Shown piece by piece: positions 19,060 to 28,258 of a DNA stretch of 64,000 bases. Position numbers and translations under genes: made by a program. The first letter of the stretch is position 1. Each line of letters opens with the position of its first letter. Under the pieces are notes generated by a model. It saw only the letters and a program-made list of their open reading frames with translations. It made no database searches and was not told where the DNA came from. This DNA is from Bacillus gobiensis. GTDB lineage: Bacteria; Bacillota; Bacilli; Bacillales; Bacillaceae. The stretch covers positions 2,727,817 to 2,791,816 of the forward strand of contig NZ_CP012600.1 in NCBI RefSeq assembly GCF_001278705.1. Reading direction: 5' to 3'.

Positions 19060-19134
19060 AATCTGACTCTCCAATTCTTTCCTGTAAATAGATTGTTCTT
19101 TCATCGCATAAAGTAAACTTGGCCGCATACAAAG

Positions 19135-20649
19135 CTATTTTTTTAGCTGAAGGACGTTTTCCCAGCGATTCATGAGAATTTCTTCATTGTAGCAATCATT
19201 TATTTTTTCCTGTGCAAGCGACCCGCATTCAATTGCCAGCTGAGGATTTTCGTAAAAGAAAGCAATGCTGTTTGCCAATTCTTCAATATTATCTTTCTCA
19301 ACTAAAAGCCCCGTTTTCCCATTCTCGATTAATTCTGCCGGGCTGTATTTAACGTTAAAGCTAATAACTGGGGTGGCGCACGAAAAAGATTCACAAATCG
19401 CCAAGCTGAAGCCTTCAAATTTTGAGGTAAGCAGCGTGGCTAATGCTTCTGAATAAAGGGTTCCCGGGTCAGAGGCATATCCGTGCAATTGCACATTGTC
19501 CGCCCCGAGCTGCTCTCTCAGCTTTCGATATTCTTGCTCGTTCGGTCCGCTTCCATAAATATGAAGCTCAATGCCTGGATGAGTTTCTTTTAGGTGAGCC
19601 ATTGCTTTAATCGCTTTATCGATTCCTTTTTCCTCATGGTATCTGGCGATCATAACAAAAAGATTTTTCTTTTTATCGATCGGTTCCGTAAGATGTAACC
19701 TCCTAGGTGCATGCGGAATCACATAAATGTTATCTTTTGAGGGAAAATCCTTTTCTATATCTTCCTTCTGCTCTTCCGTCAACACTATCAGGCCGTCATA
19801 GTCCTCAATATGCTCCAGAGCATAACGATGATTTTCCCTGACAGGACTTCCATACGTATGAGGAAAATCAAGATGATTGGAATGGACACAGTAATATCTT
19901 CTTGCGATTCCATTCTTCATCGCATTCACTTTATTTGCACTGCCAACCCCGTCGCAAATGATAATCGGATCTTCTTCTTTCATGCAGAGCTGTTCAAGCC
20001 AATATGTGTGAAAATCACGATGGTTGTTGAATTTTTGCAAATGAACAGAGTCCCTGTCAAACAGCAGTACTCCATTGATGTTCCCTTTATCATTAAACCA
20101 TTCGGTTAAATAACAAAAGCCGTCAGGAGCGAGATAACGTATCACTTTTTTGAATCCGGTGTTTTTGTCAAACAGCGTTTCTCTTTGAACATAGCCATCT
20201 ATGTGGAACTCTTCTTTTCGTACTTTTGAATAACCGTTATAAAGAACCTTATGCAAAAGCCTTCCATCTGCCGACCATACTTTTTGCATTTCATAAGCTC
20301 CGTTGTAAAAGTAGTCGGCTGTTGTATCATTTTTAAAGGAAACAACATACCCATCTTGATCTGCTTTGCAACTTTTTTCATAGTACGATATTTGTTCAAA
20401 AGACATAGGATAGTTCCTGTGCTTCTCTTGATAGTATTGATAGACATTGAGCAGATTTACTTTTGGGTGAAGCCGTCCGTTCTTTTTTAATTTTTTTTCG
20501 ATTTCATCATAATTATCCTTGTAATCAAGGGTGATTAAATCGATTGAATAGCCTTTTTCAGCAAAAAGAAAAGAACGGGACATCATTGAGCTCGTGATGC
20601 CCCCTTTATTCACGTCAATCTCGTAAATAAGAGAATATATCTTGTTCAT
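19135..20649 (-). CDS. TarM/TagE-like GT4 glycosyltransferase (copy 1)
   Basis: A 504-residue protein starting with IDVNKGGITSSMMSRS, the N-terminal signature of the TarM/TagE group, followed by the beta-rich insert (about residues 75-215) that forms the trimerization domain in TarM, then a GT4 domain. The EX7E motif is EGFSLAICE near residue 416. TarM adds alpha-GlcNAc to poly(ribitol phosphate); TagE adds glucose to poly(glycerol phosphate). Ribosome binding site is GGAGATGGAG. It lies 32 bases after a second, divergent paralogue and upstream of the TarS-like gene. Donor could be UDP-GlcNAc or UDP-glucose (gtaB is adjacent). Confidence 0.87.
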   Translation of the reverse strand: MNKIYSLIYEIDVNKGGITSSMMSRSFLFAEKGYSIDLITLDYKDNYDEIEKKLKKNGRLHPKVNLLNVYQYYQEKHRNYPMSFEQISYYEKSCKADQDGYVVSFKNDTTADYFYNGAYEMQKVWSADGRLLHKVLYNGYSKVRKEEFHIDGYVQRETLFDKNTGFKKVIRYLAPDGFCYLTEWFNDKGNINGVLLFDRDSVHLQKFNNHRDFHTYWLEQLCMKEEDPIIICDGVGSANKVNAMKNGIARRYYCVHSNHLDFPHTYGSPVRENHRYALEHIEDYDGLIVLTEEQKEDIEKDFPSKDNIYVIPHAPRRLHLTEPIDKKKNLFVMIARYHEEKGIDKAIKAMAHLKETHPGIELHIYGSGPNEQEYRKLREQLGADNVQLHGYASDPGTLYSEALATLLTSKFEGFSLAICESFSCATPVISFNVKYSPAELIENGKTGLLVEKDNIEELANSIAFFYENPQLAIECGSLAQEKINDCYNEEILMNRWENVLQLKK

Positions 20650-20681
20650 GAAAACTCCATCTCCAATAGCCGCTTGCTTTC

Positions 20682-22211
20682 TTACTTTTTATCTAATTCT
20701 TTGAACAGGTTCAGCCATTTATCCAATACCGCTTGGTTGGTAAACTCATCCAACACATTTTCTCTTCCTTTTTGCCCCATTTCGTTTGCTTGTTGTGGAT
20801 TTTTCAAAAGCTTAATGATATGAGCCGCTAAAGCCTTTTGATCTTTCTGCTTGACAATAAATCCGTCTTGTCCATCTTGTATGACGTCGCGAGGACCGTA
20901 ATTACAATCATAGCTGACAACAGGCGTGCCATTGATAAAGGATTCGATAATGGATAAACCGAAAGCTTCATATTCAGAGGTCATAAGAGTAACGATTGAC
21001 TCCGCCATTTCCTTCTTCACGTTTTTTGAATATCCTTTTATAAACACATGCTCTGTCAGGTTCAGCTGATTGATGAGCTCGATTAAATTGTCTTTTTCGC
21101 TTCCGTGGCCGTATATTTCGAGCCTTGCATCCGGAACTTTTTTTATAACCCTCGCAAAAGCATGTATCGCTTCGTCGATGGCTTTTTGGCGATGATATCT
21201 GACGAACATGCTGACTTTTCTTTCGTCTTTTGTAACTTCAGGCACCTCAGAATAAGGAAGGGAATTCGGTATAATGACAATGTTATTGTGACTGCCGAAT
21301 TGTCTTTCAATATCCTTTTTTTGGTCATGAGTTAAGACGACAAGAGCGTCGAGCTCATGAATGTTTTCAAGAAAATCGATATGATCCGTTTTAACCTTGC
21401 TTCCGTACGTATAAGGCTTTTCGAAGTGATTGATATGAACCATATAAATTCTCTTCGCAACATCCGCCTTCATCGCTCTGACTTTACTTGAGCTGCCCGG
21501 TCCGTCACAGATGACAAACGGCCTTTCTTCTTCCTCTTTACAAATACGATTGAGCCAGTCCGCATGGTATTCTTTATTGTTTTTATACATTTGTGCTTTG
21601 TTTGTGTCTTTATTGAACAAAAAGACCTGCTGCTGTTTTTCAGTTTCACTGTCATACCAGCGCATTAGGTAGCAAAAACCGTCCGGAGTATAATACCGTT
21701 CCATGTTCATTTTATTGTTCTTTGGGTCATACCCAACTTCTCTGTGCAAATATTTATTTTGATGAAATTCTTCTCTTCTTACCCGTTGTCTCGTATCGTT
21801 AAAATGGTCAATGTGGCTTAAAAACCCTGTTTTGGTCCATTTTTTATACATTTTATAGACACCATTCGAAAAATATCTAATGTAATTTTTCGTTTTGAAT
21901 TCATCATCCTGAATATGATATCCTTCCTGTTCAATTTGAGACATTTGGTCATAATAAGACGTATCTGTTTCTCCTGATGTGTTCAAATCTCTATAGTATT
22001 CATTGACATTCAAAATATTTACTTTTTCATCAAGCTTTCCAATTTCTCTTAATTCTTTAATAATATTTGGGTATTTTGGATTATAATCAAAGGTGACCAA
22101 ATCTGACGCAAAACCGTTATCAACGAGCATTTTCGAGCGATTTAGCATGGCAGTGGTCATGCCGCCTTTGTTCACATCTATCAAATGGACAACCATAAAT
22201 ACTTTTTTCAT
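20682..22211 (-). CDS. TarM/TagE-like GT4 glycosyltransferase (copy 2)
   Basis: A 509-residue protein beginning MKKVFMVVHLIDVNKGGMTT, very close to the start of S. aureus TarM. It keeps the ICDGPGSSSK block near residue 238, HINHFEKPYTYGS, and the GT4 EX7E motif EAFGLSIIE near residue 426. It is first in the four-gene minus-strand operon; ribosome binding site AGGTG lies just upstream of ATG 22211. The two paralogues share layout but are clearly diverged in sequence, so they may add different sugars, act at different positions, or form mixed trimers. The start region diverges from gtaB across 194 bases. Confidence 0.87.
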   Translation of the reverse strand: MKKVFMVVHLIDVNKGGMTTAMLNRSKMLVDNGFASDLVTFDYNPKYPNIIKELREIGKLDEKVNILNVNEYYRDLNTSGETDTSYYDQMSQIEQEGYHIQDDEFKTKNYIRYFSNGVYKMYKKWTKTGFLSHIDHFNDTRQRVRREEFHQNKYLHREVGYDPKNNKMNMERYYTPDGFCYLMRWYDSETEKQQQVFLFNKDTNKAQMYKNNKEYHADWLNRICKEEEERPFVICDGPGSSSKVRAMKADVAKRIYMVHINHFEKPYTYGSKVKTDHIDFLENIHELDALVVLTHDQKKDIERQFGSHNNIVIIPNSLPYSEVPEVTKDERKVSMFVRYHRQKAIDEAIHAFARVIKKVPDARLEIYGHGSEKDNLIELINQLNLTEHVFIKGYSKNVKKEMAESIVTLMTSEYEAFGLSIIESFINGTPVVSYDCNYGPRDVIQDGQDGFIVKQKDQKALAAHIIKLLKNPQQANEMGQKGRENVLDEFTNQAVLDKWLNLFKELDKK

Positions 22212-22329
22212 TATGACACCTCATTAATTGTTACATTTATAAAATGCTTTCATATAAGATACCACGAAATTCTTTTTTATTAAAGAAATCATAAGTTTTG
22301 CCCTGTCGATTCGACGTAACTTACCGAAA

Positions 22330-22356
22330 GTTTAATAAATTGTCGATATGTGGTAC
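22330..22356 (+). promoter_or_regulatory. Candidate sigma-B promoter of gtaB
   Basis: GTTTAA (22330-22335) matches the sigma-B -35 exactly and TGGTAC (22351-22356) matches four of six positions of GGGTAT after a 15-base spacer. In B. subtilis gtaB is known to have a sigma-B promoter, which makes this weak -10 more credible. Confidence 0.5.
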
Positions 22357-22405
22357 ATTGATTTTAGTTCAAAAATATTAATTTTCTAAAAGGAAGGGAA
22401 TCGTC

Positions 22406-23290
22406 GTGAAGAAGGTCAGAAAAGCAATTATCCCTGCCGCAGGTCTTGGAACTAGATTCTTACCTGCAACTAAAGCTATGCCAAAGGAAATGCTTCCAAT
22501 TGTCGACAAACCTACAATCCAATATATTATCGAAGAAGCGATTGAATCAGGCATTGAAGATATTATTATCGTTACCGGAAAAGGAAAACGAGCGATTGAA
22601 GACCATTTCGATAACGCACCTGAGCTTGAGCGCAATCTCGAAGAAAAAGGAAAAATCGATCTGTTGGAAAAGGTCCAAAAAGCGTCTAACATTGTCGATA
22701 TTCATTACATAAGACAAAAGGAACCAAAGGGTCTTGGACACGCTGTATGGTGCGCCCGCAATTTCATCGGTGACGAGCCATTCGCCGTTTTGCTCGGCGA
22801 TGATATTGTCCAAGCCAAAAAGCCTTGCTTGCGCCAGTTAATGGATGAGTATGAAAATACACTATCTTCAGTGATCGGCGTTCAGCAAGTGCCTGAAAAC
22901 GCAACGAACCGTTATGGCATTATTGATCCGTTAACGAATGAAGGCCGCAGATATCAAGTAAAGACATTCGTTGAAAAGCCTGCACCGGGAACAGCACCTT
23001 CAAATTTAGCAATTCTCGGACGCTACATATTCACCCCGGAAATCTTTATGTATCTTGAAAAACAAGAAGTAGGTGCCGGCGGAGAAATCCAATTGACAGA
23101 CGCGATTCAAATGCTTAATGAAATTCAGCGTGTATTTGCTTATGATTTTGAAGGCAAACGCTATGACGTGGGAGAAAAGCTAGGATTTATCGAAACGACG
23201 CTGGAATTTGCCATGCAGGATGCCGAGCTTAGAAAGGACCTTGTTCCTTTTATTGAAAAGCTTCTCGCTACTTATACTGAAGGAAAATAA
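22406..23290 (+). CDS. gtaB: UTP-glucose-1-phosphate uridylyltransferase
   Basis: A 294-residue nucleotidyltransferase making UDP-glucose from UTP and glucose-1-phosphate, for teichoic acid and glycolipid glucosylation. The N-terminus [19 protein letters not shown] is the nucleotide-binding signature, and [14 protein letters not shown] and LGDDIVQ follow as in GalU/GtaB. Start is GTG 22406 with AAAGGAAGGG upstream. It is convergent with tagH across a strong terminator and divergent from the glycosyltransferase operon. Length agrees with B. subtilis GtaB (292). Confidence 0.96.
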   Translation: MKKVRKAIIPAAGLGTRFLPATKAMPKEMLPIVDKPTIQYIIEEAIESGIEDIIIVTGKGKRAIEDHFDNAPELERNLEEKGKIDLLEKVQKASNIVDIHYIRQKEPKGLGHAVWCARNFIGDEPFAVLLGDDIVQAKKPCLRQLMDEYENTLSSVIGVQQVPENATNRYGIIDPLTNEGRRYQVKTFVEKPAPGTAPSNLAILGRYIFTPEIFMYLEKQEVGAGGEIQLTDAIQMLNEIQRVFAYDFEGKRYDVGEKLGFIETTLEFAMQDAELRKDLVPFIEKLLATYTEGK

Positions 23291-23294
23291 AAGA

Positions 23295-23327
23295 CAAAAC
23301 AGACTGTATCGATTACAGTCTGTTTTG
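23295..23327. terminator. Bidirectional terminator between gtaB and tagH
   Basis: A 14-bp perfect stem, CAAAACAGACTGTA paired with TACAGTCTGTTTTG around a 5-base loop. T-rich tails occur on both strands because the stem itself ends in A4/T4. Confidence 0.9.
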
Positions 23328-23335
23328 TTATGCAT

Positions 23336-24307
23336 CTATAATATCCCGAAAGATAAAATCGTCCGGAGAGGCTTGTCGATGAACATTGAAGCGGCAATGG
23401 CAACCAGCAACAGCGAAAGAAAAGAGATTTGCAGAGCATTGATCAATATGCCCTTATCCTTCTTCTTCGGCTTCTTTTTTGCCGATCCTTTATCAGCCTC
23501 TTCTATCCCTTCAACAACAGCCGCTTTTTTACGAGCTGCCTTCTGCTCCTTTTGATACTTGTCTTTTTCTGACTTTGAGAGCTTGTTAAACCAATCGATG
23601 AATTCTTTGTATTCCTTAACAACAGCTTTAGTTTCATCAAACATTCTCAATTCACCGAAGTGCATCCAAGCTACGCGGTCACACATTTTTTCAATTTGCC
23701 CGATCGAATGGCTGACGAAAAAGATCGTTTTTCCTTGTTTTTTAAATTCAGTGATCCGGTCGACACATTTCTGGTAAAAGGTTTGGTCACCAACCGAAAG
23801 AGCTTCATCAATGATTAAAATATCCGGATTAATGTGAACCGAGATTGCAAAACCAAGACGGGATTTCATACCGCTGGAATAGTTTTTCACCGGCTGGTTA
23901 ATAAACTCGTCAATATCAGCGAACTCAACAATACTGTCGTAAAGACGGTCAATTTCTTTATTTGTTAATCCCATCATTAAGCATTTTAAGCGGACGTTAT
24001 CTCTTCCTGTAAGCTGGTTGTTCAATCCTGCTGCAATAGCGATCAGCGAAGGCTGTCCGTTCATTTCAATTTCACCGTTTGTCGGCGGGATGATTCGTGC
24101 CAATAAATTAGACATAGTAGATTTTCCGGACCCATTGATCCCTACAAATCCAATCGTCTCCCCTTCATACACATCGAAGGAGACATTGCGCACGGCAAAA
24201 AAGCCGTTATTTTTATTTGGATAGAACAAGCCTTTAATCTTGTCCGATTGTTTCTCATATAATTGATACTGCTTTGAAACATTTCGAAACGAAACCTTTA
24301 GTTTCAT
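23336..24307 (-). CDS. tagH: Teichoic acid ABC exporter ATP-binding subunit
   Basis: The ATPase partner of TagG, which flips undecaprenyl-linked wall teichoic acid to the outer face of the membrane. Visible are Walker A GINGSGKS near residue 57, signature NYSSGMKSR near 142, Walker [10 protein letters not shown], and the switch His in FFVSHS. After the ATPase domain come a Lys-rich linker ([10 protein letters not shown]) and one hydrophobic segment near residues 292-310. The protein is 323 residues; B. subtilis 168 TagH is about 527 with a long extracellular part, which is absent here. The stop lies beside the terminator, so this is a natural short form, intermediate between the 168 type and the S. 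aureus TarH type (about 264). Confidence 0.95.
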   Translation of the reverse strand: MKLKVSFRNVSKQYQLYEKQSDKIKGLFYPNKNNGFFAVRNVSFDVYEGETIGFVGINGSGKSTMSNLLARIIPPTNGEIEMNGQPSLIAIAAGLNNQLTGRDNVRLKCLMMGLTNKEIDRLYDSIVEFADIDEFINQPVKNYSSGMKSRLGFAISVHINPDILIIDEALSVGDQTFYQKCVDRITEFKKQGKTIFFVSHSIGQIEKMCDRVAWMHFGELRMFDETKAVVKEYKEFIDWFNKLSKSEKDKYQKEQKAARKKAAVVEGIEEADKGSAKKKPKKKDKGILINALQISFLSLLLVAIAASMFIDKPLRTILSFGIL

Positions 24308-24327
24308 CGTACAATCTCCTTACTATT

Positions 24328-25158
24328 TTAAAGAAAGTCAACAAACTTGTCTCTGAATTTCAAATGCAAAATCGAGCCTACCGTTAACAAAAGCAACGTA
24401 AACACCCAAAAATAGAGCGTGTATTTCATGTCTTGAAAGAACCATTGTCCATCTAAAAAGCTGTCTCTGAAGCCGTCAATAATATAGAACAGCGGATTCA
24501 GCTTAATAACCGGAAGCAACTCCGGGAATTTTTCTCCGATTTGCTCCGAGATGTCCCAAAAAATCGGGAGCAAGAAAAACAAAAGCCTGGTCACCGCTTG
24601 AAGCAATAGCTGGTAATCTCTGACCAAGACGCTGATCGTTGAATTGAATAAACTGAATGCAAACATAAAAGAAACCATACACAAAAAGTAGTAAATAAAC
24701 TGGATCCAATGCAAGCTTGGATAGATTCCGTTCAACAAAAGCACAACGATGTATACCGCAATCATGACGAAAAAACTAAATAAATTCGATGCAATTACGA
24801 CTGACGGCAGTGAGCTGATAGGGAAATTCATCTTTGCTACCATATTGATCCGCCTAAACACACTATTTGATCCGTCAAGTATCGTCGGACTGATAAAAAA
24901 CCACGGGATCAACCCCGCAAGCATCCATATAATAAATGGAACTGGTTCATCCAACCCGGTCCTCATAGCACCACCATGCCGAAGCCCCATTCCAAAAACA
25001 AACCAATAGGCTAACATTTGAATCAGGGGATTTAAAAACTGCCAAAACACTCCCAGATAATTCATTTGATACGTAGACTTCGTCTCATAGACGGCCAAGC
25101 GTAAAATTAACGGGAATGAAGTGAATTGCTCTTTCAGTATTCTAACTAATGCGTTCAT
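24328..25158 (-). CDS. tagG: Teichoic acid ABC exporter permease
   Basis: A 276-residue ABC-2 type permease with six predicted membrane segments, starting with a cytoplasmic amphipathic stretch and carrying [12 protein letters not shown] near residue 35, typical of TagG and O-antigen export permeases. It pairs with TagH, whose gene follows after 20 bases. Ribosome binding site is AAGGAAG. It is separated from tarD by 152 bases, unlike 168, where tagE and tagF lie between tagD and tagG. Confidence 0.95.
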   Translation of the reverse strand: MNALVRILKEQFTSFPLILRLAVYETKSTYQMNYLGVFWQFLNPLIQMLAYWFVFGMGLRHGGAMRTGLDEPVPFIIWMLAGLIPWFFISPTILDGSNSVFRRINMVAKMNFPISSLPSVVIASNLFSFFVMIAVYIVVLLLNGIYPSLHWIQFIYYFLCMVSFMFAFSLFNSTISVLVRDYQLLLQAVTRLLFFLLPIFWDISEQIGEKFPELLPVIKLNPLFYIIDGFRDSFLDGQWFFQDMKYTLYFWVFTLLLLTVGSILHLKFRDKFVDFL

Positions 25159-25310
25159 TTTATATCTTCCTTAGACTTAAATGATTTAGGGAGCTCTTTG
25201 GAAGCGCCGCAGATTATTGTATCAGATGTCAGGGCTTTTTTCACTTTTATACCTTTCCCAAGAAAGCTTTTTTGCCCTTTCCATCCTGCAAAAAACTCGA
25301 AAATCATGCC

Positions 25311-25697
25311 TTAATCAAACATCTCTTTTTTTATTTGGGTCGTTGATATCCCTTCAGTCCTGGACAAATAAATGACCTCGCAATACTCGTTCAGGTAATC
25401 AAATTTCCCTTCCCAATCATCACCCATTACGAAAATATCAACCTGATGGGTTTTTACATCTTCTATTTTTTGTTCCCAATTTTCTTCCGGAATAATTTCG
25501 TCCACAAGATCTAACGTCTCCAATACTTGTTTGCGTTTCTCGTAGCTGTCCACGGAATTCTTGTTTTTAAGTGAGTTGAATTCATCTGTCGACAATCCGA
25601 CGATTAAATAATCGCCGAGCTCCTTCGCCCTCTCCAACAGCCGCAGATGTCCCCAATGAAACAAATCATACGTTCCATATGTGATCACTTTTTTCAC
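25311..25697 (-). CDS. tarD: Glycerol-3-phosphate cytidylyltransferase
   Basis: A 128-residue enzyme making CDP-glycerol, the donor for the glycerol phosphate part of the teichoic acid linkage unit. Signature motifs are GTYDLFHWGHLRLL (the HxGH nucleotide-binding motif) and the late RTEGISTT. Length equals that of B. subtilis TagD (129). A strong GGAGG motif precedes ATG 25697. It diverges from tarA over 549 bases and is not followed by a glycerol phosphate transferase gene. Confidence 0.97.
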   Translation of the reverse strand: MKKVITYGTYDLFHWGHLRLLERAKELGDYLIVGLSTDEFNSLKNKNSVDSYEKRKQVLETLDLVDEIIPEENWEQKIEDVKTHQVDIFVMGDDWEGKFDYLNEYCEVIYLSRTEGISTTQIKKEMFD

Positions 25698-26246
25698 CAG
25701 AGTCCCTCCTTTCCTTTACAAATAAAAACTCTATGCTGAAGTGAACATTTTTTAAAAAATCGCCCGAAAATGATCGGGAATGAATAATCAAACTCTACTT
25801 TAAAGAATGTAAATTTTCTTTTCAACTCTTTTCTGTCCAAGAGCACCGTGAGTTCCACAGTCAAATCCCCTGCGTCAAGCGGCATATTGTAAATATTCTT
25901 AGTAAATGTGAACGATTTGTTAATTGATATTTACAATTTTTTTCGCGAATTACTGCCCCGAAAAAATTTAATTTGAAACGTAAAACGCCTGATAATCGTC
26001 TATTTTTTGAACCGGTTTCGATTCCCAACCATAAAAACTGACCAATTTCGAAATATTACTGTAAACTCTACATAAATCATTCGTTAATAAATTAATTCAA
26101 TGTAACAATAATGTTAATTTATTATTAAGATTTTGTGGTATGATAGAGTGGATGTTTCCCAAATTTGTGTAAAAGCTTTACCTAATCAAAACAAACTTAA
26201 TCTCTAGATATATACGAATATTATTCAATGAAAAGGAGGATACTCC
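25698..26246. promoter_or_regulatory. tarD/tarA divergent control region with PhoP-like repeats
   Basis: No gene is supported in these 549 bases. On the minus strand TTAACA (26117-26112), GTTACA (26106-26101) and TTAATT (26095-26090) are spaced exactly 11 bases. Near tarD, TTAACA (25923-25918) and TTCACA (25912-25907) are also 11 bases apart, with TTTACA further on (25893-25888). These fit the PhoP box TT(A/T/C)A(C/T)A with one-turn spacing. In B. subtilis the tagA/tagD divergon is repressed by PhoP under phosphate starvation. TGGTATGAT (26136-26144) is an extended -10 for tarA, leaving a leader of about 100 bases. Confidence 0.65.
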
Positions 26247-27020
26247 ATGGAAACCGCAACAATTAACAGACTGTCTTTTGTAAATTCAAACTTAGATGCA
26301 TTTATGTCGCACTTGGAGTCTTCCTATCTCAATCAAAACCGAGGGGCGTTTATCGTTACAGCAAATCCTGAAATTGGTTATAAAGCAGTTGAGGATGAAG
26401 ATTACGGTCACGTTTTAGCTTCCTCTGACTTTATACTTCCTGATGGAATCGGAGTCGTCATGGTATCCAAGCTTATCGGGCACCCGCTTCAAGGAAGAAT
26501 AGCAGGATACGATATCTTTACATCGCTCTTAACTTTGGCAAATGATAAAAAGAAGAAAATATTCCTTTACGGAGCCACAAAGGATGTATTAGATAGTACC
26601 ATTCAACGAATTAAGCTTGAGTATCCGAATATCGAATTAGCCGGCTCTTCAGATGGATTTGTGGAAGATAAAGAAAAAGTGGCAAAGGAAATCGCCGCTG
26701 CCAAACCGGATTTGGTCTTTGTTGCGTTAGGCTTTCCGAATCAAGAGCATTTTATTTACCAGTACAGGCACCTTTTTCCGCAAGCAACTGCTATTGGTCT
26801 TGGGGGAAGCTTTGATGTGTTTAGCGGAACTGCGAAAAGAGCACCCGAATTTTTCATTAAATTAAATCTTGAATGGTTTTACAGGCTGATATCTAACCCA
26901 TCGAGATGGAGAAGAATGCTTAACATTCCAAAGTACTTTCTTGCTGTCATTCGAAACGAGAGAGACATAAAAAAGTATCCGTATCCCGAACATATAAAGG
27001 ATAGTTCAAGAAATATGTAA
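26247..27020 (+). CDS. tarA: N-acetylmannosaminyltransferase of the teichoic acid linkage unit
   Basis: A 257-residue WecG/TagA/CpsF-family enzyme that adds ManNAc from UDP-ManNAc to undecaprenyl-PP-GlcNAc on the inner membrane face. Seen are TANPEIGYKA near residue 36, LPDGIGVVM near 64, LYGATKDV near 107 and VALGFPNQEHFI near 159. AAAAGGAGG precedes ATG 26247 at good spacing. First gene of the run tarA-tarB-tarI-tarJ-tarK-tarL. Substrate comes from MnaA, encoded upstream. Confidence 0.96.
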   Translation: METATINRLSFVNSNLDAFMSHLESSYLNQNRGAFIVTANPEIGYKAVEDEDYGHVLASSDFILPDGIGVVMVSKLIGHPLQGRIAGYDIFTSLLTLANDKKKKIFLYGATKDVLDSTIQRIKLEYPNIELAGSSDGFVEDKEKVAKEIAAAKPDLVFVALGFPNQEHFIYQYRHLFPQATAIGLGGSFDVFSGTAKRAPEFFIKLNLEWFYRLISNPSRWRRMLNIPKYFLAVIRNERDIKKYPYPEHIKDSSRNM

Positions 27021-27055
27021 GTACGATTCCCTATGCTAGAAAGTATGATCGCTAA

Positions 27056-28210
27056 ATGAATTTACAGTCTATTTTAAAAAGTATATATGCCTTTTATATC
27101 ACTTGCCTTGGCAAGCTTTTCTTTTGGGTGAAACCAAAGAAACGTATCGTTCTTATCGCTTCTTTTCCGGACAATGCCAGGGCGATTTTAAAAGCGTATG
27201 AGAACGATGCATTTGATTTTAAGCTGAAGGTGCTGCTCACTCAACATGCTAAAGGATTAGCCAATGAATTCCCTAATCAAAATTGCTCGGTGATTGATCA
27301 GGAAAACCCTGTTCACATCGTAAAAGCGATTCATTGCATGCTCAGTAGCAAAGCCGTTCTTATCGATAATTACTATTTGATGGTTACGGCCTTACGTCAT
27401 CGTCCTGATATTGAATGCATTCAAATTTGGCATGCAAACGGCGCGTTTAAGAAATTCGGATTGAAGGATTTGACAATCCAGAATTATTCTGAACGTGATT
27501 TTGCCCGTTATAAGAAAGTATACAGATCCTTTGACAAAATCGTCGTCGGATCTGAGCATATGGCTCATATTTTTCAAGAAAGCTTCGGAGTGGAAGAAAA
27601 TCATTTTTTAAAAATCGGCGTTCCTATGACTGACATGTATTTCGAAAAGGAAACGCAGTCTAATCAAATAAGAGAGCGTCTCGCTATATCCTCCGAAAAA
27701 AAAATTTTGCTGTATGCACCTACTTTTAGAGATGAAGATTTCGGCCGCGTCAGGCTTCCGTTTAAAGAGAGCCATTTAAAAGACGACCTTAACGAAGAAT
27801 ATGTGTTACTGATAAAGCTTCATCCCGTTATGAAAAACCAGTTTTCACATGTCGACAGCCCGTGGATAAAAGATGTATCCGATATTGCGTTGGATGAATT
27901 ATTGAAAGCCTGCGATATCCTTATTTCTGACTATTCCTCGGTCCCTTTTGAATTCGCTTTATTGAACAAGCCCGTTTTGTTCTTTACGTATGATTTAGAG
28001 GAATACGACAAAAAACGCGGCCTTATCGATAATTATTTATCCGTTATTCCCGGACAAGCGTGCAGCGACGCTGCCATGCTGATTAAACAATTGAAAGACA
28101 CTTCTCTATTGAAGCGGGAAGTGAAGCAATTTTCTAACGAGTGGAATCGGTATTCCGAAGGAAACTCTACCCAAAGGCTTTTAGATTATTTAACAGTGAA
28201 AATGAATTGA
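27056..28210 (+). CDS. tarB: Teichoic acid glycerol-phosphate primase
   Basis: A 384-residue member of the CDP-glycerol glycerophosphotransferase family. It should add the first glycerol phosphate to lipid-linked ManNAc-GlcNAc. Family features are IQIWHANGAFKKFG near residue 121 with the catalytic His, LYAPTFRDEDFG near 218, LIKLHPVMKN and ISDYSSVPFEFALLNKPV near 293-310. A hydrophobic, basic N-terminus would seat it on the membrane. Ribosome binding site is weak; 35 bases separate it from tarA. Confidence 0.93.
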   Translation: MNLQSILKSIYAFYITCLGKLFFWVKPKKRIVLIASFPDNARAILKAYENDAFDFKLKVLLTQHAKGLANEFPNQNCSVIDQENPVHIVKAIHCMLSSKAVLIDNYYLMVTALRHRPDIECIQIWHANGAFKKFGLKDLTIQNYSERDFARYKKVYRSFDKIVVGSEHMAHIFQESFGVEENHFLKIGVPMTDMYFEKETQSNQIRERLAISSEKKILLYAPTFRDEDFGRVRLPFKESHLKDDLNEEYVLLIKLHPVMKNQFSHVDSPWIKDVSDIALDELLKACDILISDYSSVPFEFALLNKPVLFFTYDLEEYDKKRGLIDNYLSVIPGQACSDAAMLIKQLKDTSLLKREVKQFSNEWNRYSEGNSTQRLLDYLTVKMN

Positions 28211-28258
28211 TTTATTGATAATAATTATTTCGTTTAATCAAGGAAGGTGTTTACTATA

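Noticed and set aside
23336..24307. TagH as a truncated pseudogene
   Set aside because: The frame ends cleanly after a membrane helix and is followed by a strong shared terminator with no leftover coding sequence, so a natural short form is more likely.
25694..25885. 63-codon frame upstream of tarD
   Set aside because: It runs through the tarD ribosome binding site, has no site of its own and shows no protein-like pattern; it is leader sequence.
28247..28258. GTG start of tarI
   Set aside because: It lies inside the GGAAGG ribosome binding site; the ATG at 28259 gives the normal family N-terminus.
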